A DNA stretch of 49,406 nucleotides from Clostridium tepidiprofundi DSM 19306. GTDB taxonomy: Bacteria > Bacillota > Clostridia > Clostridiales > Clostridiaceae. Location of the stretch: NCBI RefSeq assembly GCF_001594005.1, contig NZ_LTBA01000020.1, positions 1-49,406 on the forward strand, in the 5' to 3' direction. The notes under the pieces are model-generated. The model was not told where the DNA came from, made no database searches, and worked only from the letters and a program-made list of their open reading frames with translations. Shown one piece after another: positions 1-8,400 of the stretch (the first letter of the stretch is position 1; each line of letters begins with the position of its first letter). Made by a program: the position numbers and the translations under genes.

Positions 1-125
1 TGTAAAATAACATTTTAGTGCGATTCTCTAGCATCACCTAGTACAGGAAAACATTAAAATTCAATATTACAAATTGAGTCGTAAAGTCATTTGTAAATTA
101 TTGTAATGATTTTTGCTCATTTAAA
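1..125 (-). repeat. Dispersed ~140-bp repeat, family F copy 1 (clipped by window edge)
   Basis: Read on the minus strand this matches 17228-17390 and 36185-36327. Shared blocks include ATTGTAATGA, TTTGTAATA, TACTGTTTT-like and CACTAAAATG followed by a TTTTACA-like end. It lies just past the 3' end of the cpsB-like gene, where no coding sequence is visible. A dispersed non-coding element is likely; function unknown. Confidence 0.6.
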
Positions 126-146
126 GTTATTGAATTTATATTCTTG

Positions 147-902
147 TTACCTGAATAATATTATTCTTGCTTTAATTTTCTCGTGTTTACTAATAATAGT
201 TTTATTATCAGTCATTATTTTACTGTTAATTACAGTATTTTCACAAATTATCGTACGATTTTTTAGCATTTCGGTTGCTTCTGCAAGCAATTTTGGGCTT
301 CTTATTTTTGTAGAATGTGCATCAGAGCCTATTACATCACATATTTCATTATTCACTAATAACTTTGCTGTTTTATATACATTCTTCCCGAATTTGCCCA
401 GTAAACTACCAGCATTAATTTGAAATAAGCATCCTTCTTCTATAAAATCATTTAATATTGATGGTTTTTTTATAACATAGCTATATCTTTCTGGATGTGC
501 TATAACTGGAACTACATTTCTTATTCTGAACTCGTATATTATGTCGAGAACATATTTAGGAGGTTTGTCGAATGGCAACTCTACAAGCAAATATCTTGAA
601 TTGTTTAATCCTCCTATTATACCTTCTTCATACAAATCTACTGTATGTTTATCCAAAAACACCTCCTGCCCTGGCAATATTTTTATGTTTATTCCTTTTC
701 CATGTACTATATTGTTCATTTCAATCGTTCTTTTTATTACCTCTTCGTATTCTATTTCATAAAAATTTCTGTAAAAATGAGGGGTGGCAATTATAGTTTT
801 AATACCAACCCTTTCTGCTATTCTTAACATTTCTATAGAAGTTTCTATATCTTTTGGTCCATCGTCAATACCAGGAATAATATGACAATGCATATCTATC
901 AT
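147..902 (-). CDS. cpsB: CpsB/CapC-family tyrosine-protein phosphatase (PHP fold)
   Basis: Manganese-dependent PHP-fold phosphatase that would dephosphorylate the partner tyrosine kinase encoded just upstream and so control capsule or exopolysaccharide assembly at the membrane. The protein is 251 residues, normal for the family. It opens with the PHP metal motif MHCHIIPGIDDGP (about residues 3-16) and carries further family motifs ATPHF, PGQEV, IAHPERY and GSDAHS. The ATG overlaps the TGA of the kinase gene by four bases (ATGA), which indicates translational coupling. It is the last gene of the trio in the window; the rest of the polysaccharide operon would lie beyond the left edge. Family assignment is secure; the particular polymer is unknown. 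Confidence 0.92.
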   Translation of the reverse strand: MIDMHCHIIPGIDDGPKDIETSIEMLRIAERVGIKTIIATPHFYRNFYEIEYEEVIKRTIEMNNIVHGKGINIKILPGQEVFLDKHTVDLYEEGIIGGLNNSRYLLVELPFDKPPKYVLDIIYEFRIRNVVPVIAHPERYSYVIKKPSILNDFIEEGCLFQINAGSLLGKFGKNVYKTAKLLVNNEICDVIGSDAHSTKIRSPKLLAEATEMLKNRTIICENTVINSKIMTDNKTIISKHEKIKARIILFR

Positions 903-1603
903 TTTACGCTTCTCTTCCTCCTTTTTCTGTAATCCTTCTCGTGTTCATAATAATAATAGTAATAATATCCATAGCCTTTACCCTTATTTACTGGAATTTT
1001 ATTTATTACAACTCCAATAATATTTGCCTTAACCTTATCTAAGTGCTCCTTAGATTTAACTAAAGCTTCTTTTTCTGTTTTCCCACTTTCTACAACTAAA
1101 ATAACTCCATCTACCATTGTGGATAGAACTTGGGCATCAGTTACTGCTAACACAGGAGGGCTATCTAATATTATCAAATCAAATTCATCTCTTTTAAAAT
1201 TCAAAAACTCTTTCATCTTATTTGATGATAACATTTCAGATGGATTTGGTGGAACAATTCCAGACGACATTATGTATAAATTTTCGCCACGTTCTACTAT
1301 TGCATCTTCAAATGATATTTCACCAACTAAATAATTTGACAAACCATTAAGATTAGATATACCGAATTTCTTATGAATCGTAGGCCTTCTGAGGTCACAA
1401 TCAACTATCAAAACTTTTTTACCATCTTGTACCATACTTACTGCTAAATTTGATACTGTAACAGATTTACCTTCATATGGCGAAGTACTTGTTATCAAAA
1501 TACTTTTTATTTCATCATCATAAGATGAATATTTAATGTTTGTTCTTAATGTTCTGTATGCTTCTGAAATATATGATTTTGGGTTTTTTTCTACTATAAG
1601 CAA
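899..1603 (-). CDS. cpsD: CpsD/CapB-family bacterial tyrosine kinase
   Basis: Cytoplasmic BY-kinase that autophosphorylates on C-terminal tyrosines and works with the membrane activator encoded just upstream. The 234-residue protein has a Walker A region at SPYEGKSV, a Walker A' motif VLIVDCDLRRP and a Walker B motif LIILDSPP. The C-terminus is a dense tyrosine cluster (GYGYYYYYYYEHEKDY) followed by basic residues, the expected autophosphorylation tail. The glycine usually found in SPGEGKST is tyrosine here, a mild deviation. The start is TTG, placed seven bases after an AAGGAGGG Shine-Dalgarno; no better in-frame start exists nearby. The gene sits 13 bp downstream of the activator gene and overlaps the phosphatase gene, so the three form one operon. 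Confidence 0.92.
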   Translation of the reverse strand: MLIVEKNPKSYISEAYRTLRTNIKYSSYDDEIKSILITSTSPYEGKSVTVSNLAVSMVQDGKKVLIVDCDLRRPTIHKKFGISNLNGLSNYLVGEISFEDAIVERGENLYIMSSGIVPPNPSEMLSSNKMKEFLNFKRDEFDLIILDSPPVLAVTDAQVLSTMVDGVILVVESGKTEKEALVKSKEHLDKVKANIIGVVINKIPVNKGKGYGYYYYYYYEHEKDYRKRRKRSVK

Positions 1604-1616
1604 TCACTTTCCCTCC

Positions 1617-2321
1617 TTATAAAGACTGATAATGCGGAATATTCCCTATTACAGGTACTTTCAGTAATTTTTCCACATCTTCTTCTGTTTTGATCGTATT
1701 ATCCATATATTCAAGTAAGAATACTATACCAATAGATAGTATCAATCCTAAAACAAATGCTATTGCTATGTTTAATTTTTTGTTCGGTTTTATAGGTTTA
1801 CTTGGTACCTTAGCAGTATCCATGATTTCAATATGCCCCTTAGGGTATATTTTTTTTGCTGCTTTCATAAATGAAATTGTCAATGCATCAACCATTTTTT
1901 TCGCTTCTTCAGGGTTTTTACTTTGTATTTTTATATCAAGTATTTGAGTATCTACTTGAGGAGTAATCTTCGAAGCTTTTTGAAGTTCAGCTGCTTCTTT
2001 TTTTACTTCTTCATCACTCAAATTACTTCTCATACTTTTTATTGCATCAATAGCTACATCACTTGTTTTTGCAATTTCTGCATATGTTTTTATTAACTTT
2101 TGATACATTACAACATCACTACTACTATAGCCATCTGAACTTTTTTGAACATCTTTACCTATTACAATACTTGTCCTAGCTTCATATGTAGGCTTTATTA
2201 CATAAAAGCTCAATATGCCACTTATAATCGTTAAAACAAAAGTTATAACTACAATCAATTTCATCCTAGTTCTAATGATAGCAACAACCTCTCTCAAATC
2301 TAGTGTCATTTCGTCTTGCAT
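1617..2321 (-). CDS. cpsC: Wzz/CpsC-type chain-length determinant, kinase activator
   Basis: Membrane protein of the Wzz/YveK family that activates the CpsD kinase and influences polysaccharide chain length. It has 234 residues with two transmembrane segments, near residues 18-42 (LIVVITFVLTIISGILSFYVI) and 185-205 (LNIAIAFVLGLILSIGIVFLL). The extracellular region between them contains a PTYEARTSIVIG block. The short cytoplasmic tail ends LLKVPVIGNIPHY, typical of the activator segment that docks on the kinase. A GGAGGGGG Shine-Dalgarno precedes the ATG. It is the first gene of the trio; a palindromic element lies upstream at 2426-2480. No promoter could be fixed with confidence. Confidence 0.9.
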   Translation of the reverse strand: MQDEMTLDLREVVAIIRTRMKLIVVITFVLTIISGILSFYVIKPTYEARTSIVIGKDVQKSSDGYSSSDVVMYQKLIKTYAEIAKTSDVAIDAIKSMRSNLSDEEVKKEAAELQKASKITPQVDTQILDIKIQSKNPEEAKKMVDALTISFMKAAKKIYPKGHIEIMDTAKVPSKPIKPNKKLNIAIAFVLGLILSIGIVFLLEYMDNTIKTEEDVEKLLKVPVIGNIPHYQSL

Positions 2322-2425
2322 AAATCCCCCTCCATTTCTTCCTTTAATTATAATATTATAACATATTATTTATTAATACTATTAATACTCTATAAATTTG
2401 ATTATTTTACAATTACTTTTTATTT

Positions 2426-2480
2426 CCTCTGAGGTGCAACCATTTTTTGGCTGCACCTCAGAGGAAGTTTGTCCAGAGGA
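2426..2480. repeat. Palindromic 30-bp-unit element, locus 1
   Basis: Core CCTCTGAGG at 2426-2434 and its reverse complement CCTCAGAGG at 2456-2464, exactly 30 bp apart. The linker is itself an inverted repeat (TGCAACCA / TGGCTGCA), giving a 39-bp hairpin. A partial extra unit (AGAGGAAGTTTGTCC) follows. It lies between the Wzz gene and the giant gene, 35 bp past the latter's stop, and could also act as a transcription boundary. Confidence 0.85.
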
Positions 2481-2499
2481 AGTTTGTCCTTCATCTATT

Positions 2500-5400
2500 T
2501 TATTTTGCTTTTACTATATATTTTCCCTGTGGAACATTACCAAATAGATATGCACCATTTATTCCTGTTTTTGTATATCTTATAGGAATCAATATTGGTG
2601 ACTCTGGTGTTCCTTGTACTTCATAAAGTATAACGACTGCATTCTGTACTGGTATTCCTTTATAATCTTTTATTATTCCATTTATGGTTCCTGCAGCTGT
2701 ATCTAGATTTATTTGCATTTTTATATTTAAGTTAATTATAGAGCCTGGTGTGTCGATTATTACTTCTGATGTGTTTATTTTATATCCTTCTCCTGATGTT
2801 CTTATGATGTAATTTCCCATATCAACATTTGTGAAAATATACTGTCCATACTCATTAGTATAGGTTATTCCTATTAAGATTTCACTTTCTTCTTGTGCTT
2901 CATCACTCTCCTGATCGCTGCTTTGCCTGCTGCTTTGGCTACTGCTTTGGCTACTGCTTTGGCTACTGCTTTCTATTTTTATTAACTCTGCTGTTATTTT
3001 TTCTAGAGGATTACCATTTTCATCAGTAACATGTCCTGAAATTGTAGCTTTTTGAGCATTTGGGTCTATACTTAAAATTAAATTTATACATGAAGTTTGT
3101 CCTGGTGCTAATGCTATTGTTCTATATTTTGCTAATATATATCCTTGCTTTGCAGCATAAACGTGTAAACAAACCGCTGGTGTTATTCCTGTTATTGAAT
3201 AACATCCATTTTCATCTGTTAATGCATGATATAACGGATTATGAGCGTAGTCTAATACTTTTACTAATGCCCCTTGAATTGGGTTGTTATTTTCATCTCT
3301 AACTCTTCCTATAATAGAAGCCTTTGTTAATTCAATATTTCCTGATAATTTTACATCCAGCCTAATTTCTTGTCCTACATGACTTATGCTGGCTTGCTGA
3401 GATTGTCCTAACGTAAACAGTTCTTTTAGAATATATGGTAATAGCATTTCTGTGGTATTAGATTCCTCGCATTTATAAATAATGTCTGTTGTATCATATA
3501 TCACTGTAAATTCGCCAACTAGTTTATTGAAGATTGATCTTGTTGTGCCTTCATTGAAAGTAACACATACTGCAATAATTGCACTGTACGTTGTTTGAGG
3601 TGGAATTGAATCTATTTTCCAAATAACATTTCTATTGTCCAAGCTTCCTTCGAAAGTAATATTTCCTACTATGCTTGGCGGTATTATTACCTTATCAAAT
3701 GTTAATCTGATATCTAAGCTATCAATTATTACAACATTATATACTGTATTATTTGAATCTGGATTTGATACGGTTAGTTTGTAATATATCACGTCCCCAA
3801 CCATACAATTTATTGTTCCAGTAGTAAATTCAGATTGTTCATTTTCAGTAAAATTTTTCTGCTCTTTGTATACTATTATTTTTCTGTCCGTTACATAGAT
3901 AGTTTTACTGTCCGTTAGCACTCCTTCTGTCGTTCCACCTTCTTCATAATGCCATGTCAGCTTTGCAGTATTCGTTTGAGCTTCTTGAGGGGTTGTATTA
4001 ATTGAAGTAACTATTGCTCGAAAAGTGTAGATTATTGTAACTTTATTATCTGACGAATGAACCGTCCCCTCATTTGGAAAGCTGAGCGTTGGCGATGGAG
4101 TGATTATTTCACCATTTCTTGTTAGAGTATTCGGTACATAATTTTGTCCATTTGGCAATATATCTGTAACTTGAACATCGTATGCAGTAGTTCCTTTTGG
4201 TATATTGATTTCAATAGTATATATTAGTTCATCACCAACAATAGCTGTAACCGTGGTATTATCATAATCTGCTGTGTTGTATTCATCTCCAACAATACTT
4301 GTGCTGCTTATAGTGCTTATGGTATTTATGCTGTTTATGGTGTTTGGGTCTGTATTGCTTGTTGTATTGCTTGTTGTATTGCTTGTATTACTTATATTAT
4401 TTGTATTTCTGCTGCCGCTCGTGTTGTTTATTATTGTCTTTTTAATTGTAGGCAATACTATTTTTATTTTATTTTCTTCCGATGTTTCAGGACCTAGAGT
4501 AAAAACATTTATATTTGAAGTATTGTAAATAACGGAGGCTCTATTTGATATTGTCTTTCCTGGTGCAATACCTGTACTTATATTTATATCTGTACCTGTA
4601 CCTGTAACTGTGCTTGAATCTACATCTGTGATTGTACTTATATCTGTATCTACATTTGTGCTTGTACCTGAGTCTATATCTATATCTGAATCTATACCTA
4701 TACTTGTATTTATATCTGTGCTTGTACCTGAGTCTATATCTATATCTACACTTGTGACTGTATCTGAATTTATACCTGTATCTATGCTTGAATTTGTATA
4801 TTTATCTGTGCTTGTACTTGAATCTACATCTGCATATATACTTGTAACTGTACTTGAATCTGTATCTGAATTTATACCTGTATCTACACTTGTGACTATA
4901 TCTGAATTTATATCTGTATCTGTACTTGTAGTTATATCTGTATCTACATCTGTGATTGTACCTGAGTCTGCCTCTATATCTACACTTGTGACTGTAACTA
5001 AATTTATATCTGTATCTGTGCTTGTACTTATATCTGTACTTGAATTTGTATCTATACCTGTATCTGCACTTGTAGTTGTATCTGTACCCGAATTAACCTT
5101 TACTAAGAATCTTAAAATTTTTGTTTCTCCTACTTCTATCGTTTGTTCATTCCAAGTTACTACACCGTCTGGTTCACCTAGTGGAACAGATTGATAAACA
5201 GTTCCAGGTGGCGCTGGTTGAACCAGTCCAATATACGTCAAGTCTGGTTCCAAGTCATCTGTTGTTATTATATTGTATGCAGTGTTTGCACCATCATTAT
5301 TTATTGTAATTTTGTATTCTATAATGTTCCCTGGGTATACTTCCGTTATTTCATCAGTTGTAAAGTTCTGCCCAAAGGTTACATTTCTTTGTTCTTTATG

Positions 5401-8400
5401 AATTGTTAAATGAGGATTTTTTATTTCAACATAGGTGCTGTCTGTAACATATAGTGTTTCTTCGGCTGTTTGTTCAGTTTTCCAAGTTACATTTACATTA
5501 TTGGTTTGGATTTCAGTATAAGGTGGTACAATTGTACCATTGTTAACTTTTGTTCTAAATTTATAGATAATGCTTGCAGGACCTATACGTGGAGAAATTG
5601 TATCGGTAAATGTTATTTCATTTCCTGTTATAGATATATTTCCTGGTGTCCAACTATCAGCAATATATTCTTGACCTGAAGGTATATTGTCCTTTATTAC
5701 AATATTGTAGGCATTTGTACCCTGGGGAATTATTATATTCACAGTATATTCTATTATATCTCCTATCGCTGCAATTGCAGTATTGCTACCTTCAATGCCC
5801 CTAATCAATGAAGTTAGATTACTATTCTCATTGTTACTAACTTCAACTGCTTTTACTGAGCTATTGTGTAATGCAGTGTACAAAACATTATTCTCCGCAT
5901 TGCTAGTTTCGATTGCTCTATTTAGTGAAATCAAGGTACTATTCTCATTTTTACTAGTTTTAACTGCCCTAAACAATGCAGTTGACATGCTTTCTTCTGT
6001 GTTACTACTTTCAATCACTTTAAGTCGGCTCATCTCGTCAGATAAAATCACACTTGCAGTTTTTGTTATTTCAAGTCGTGGAATGTTGATTTTTGTTTGA
6101 TTCGATGTTTCTTCATAGGTTATATAATTCACATCATTAGAATCGTATATTGAAGTTGCATTATTTAGTAGCTCAGAACCAGCTCCAACTCCTGTTTTAA
6201 CTGTTGCAGAAAATTCGACAAAAGAAGAATTCATATTTTCCAGTTGATATATATTCCATGTTAGCTTGGTTGATGCCTGAGATTCATCGATAGTAACATT
6301 TCCATAAGAAGGTTGAGTTATTATTTCACCGAATTCCACATATTTATTTAAGATATCTTCCAAATTTATATTAAATGCAGTTGAAGCACCATCCGAATTT
6401 ACAGTTAATTTATAGTATATAATTTCTCCTGGAAGTGCAGTTGTAGGCTCAGTTGAATATTCCTCTCCTCTTGATACATTTTTTTGTTCCTTTATAATGC
6501 TTAAATGTGGTGTCCTAGCTATTATATTTGAAGTGTCACTCCTTGTTATTATTAAACTTCCTCCATTTTCTATAGCCCATGAAACTTTCGCTGTGTTTGT
6601 TTGCACCTCTTGGTAAGGTTCTTCATGGGTTGCATTGGTTATTCTAGCTACAAATGAATAAATTATAGTTATTTCCTCTTCAGATGCATCAATATTAGGA
6701 TTTATAGGAAATTCTACACGTTGGCCTGTAGTCGGTTTTCCTGTGATAAAAGGTGTGATTTCTTCCGGTTGTCCTGGCAATTGTTGTATTGAAGCTGGTC
6801 CAATATATGATTGATTTATTGGCAATTCGTCTATTATTAAAGGAGTATATGCAATCGTTCCATATGGAACCACTATAGTTATTGTGTAGTTTACATCGTC
6901 TCCTATTTCTCCGCTATCTATGGATACTTGTTTATTGATACTCACGTAAGGAGCTATTATTTTCGCATTATTTGTCGATTCATGTCCATATTCTATTCCA
7001 AAGCCGTTATCATTAGTATTGTAAATAAATGAAGCATTGTTAGTTATTATTGTCCCCGCTGCTACACCTGTTAATGTTAAAACTCTGAATGTCAATGTTG
7101 CTTGTTCACCTGCATTAAGAACGGGAATATTCCATATGATTGTACCGCTCATTTCATTTACCGTGCCAATGCTTGCTATAGCAGATGCTTGTTCATAATT
7201 TAGTAGATTATCAATTACATCCGTTATTTCTGAATTGAATGCCTTTTCTGCTCCATCGTTGGTTATTGTGATTTTGTACTCGATTACATCTCCTACATCA
7301 TATGATATGCTATTAGTTGTAAAATTTCCTGATTTAGTAATATTTCTTTGCTGTTTTGTACCTATTAGGTGCGGAGTTTTTACATCCAAATATGCTACAT
7401 AAGTGGCAGAGAGATTTATTGTCCCCTGTATATCTGCATTCCATGTTACATTTGCCATATTCAGCTGAGAATCGATATATGGGGTAGTGTGTTCTGCATT
7501 TGTAACTCTGACGTCAAAATCATATACAATTTCAACTTGCGAAGTTTTTGCATCAATTAGATTTATCATTGGAAATATTATATTTCCTTCATCAATAGTA
7601 GGCGTGATTGGGTTACCATCTTTTTTAGCACTACCTTCTATAAATAATTGCTCATTATAAGGATAGTTGTCCGTAACCTTAACATTGTAACCATTTGTTC
7701 CTTGCGGAATAATTACGTGAATTGAATAGTTTACAATGTCCCCTATTTTAGCTTGTTGTGGGTTAATTATTTTTGTTATCTGAAGTGAATATGATTTTAA
7801 TGTTGCTGAAGCTGTTAATGGTCCTCCAGGATACTGGTATGATCTATCAAGCTGGGAGTACGGATTTTGCAAAATAGCATTGTTTTCGAATATCTGTCCA
7901 CATCCAAGGGTATCATCAACAGTTACTTCATATCTAAGTGTTATTTCTTCATCTGGTGCTAATTTTTTTATAGTCATAGTTACATTTTGTCCATTAAATA
8001 TAGGCTCATCATATAATCCAGCACCTGAGATGTTGTAGTTTCCGTTATAAGTCAACCCTTCTGGTATAATATCTGATAAATCCATTTCGAAAGCTTCTAC
8101 AACATTATTGTATTGATTTTGTGGATTTGATATTGTTATTGAATAGGTGTAGGTTTCACCTGCTTTTATTGAGTTGATATTTGGCCCACTCACTTCTTTA
8201 GTAAGTTGAATATTAGGCTGTCCGAAGTCTACTTCTACTTGGTCTCTAGCACTGTATCCAAGTCCTGCTGTGTTTTCGCCTGAAAGTTTTGCAAGATTGT
8301 TTTTGAATCCTGTTGAATCAATTTCTTTAACAGGCACTTTAAATGTTGCTGTCCAAATTACATTGCCTGGAATTGTATTGTTGGTTTCTGTGGTTGAGTC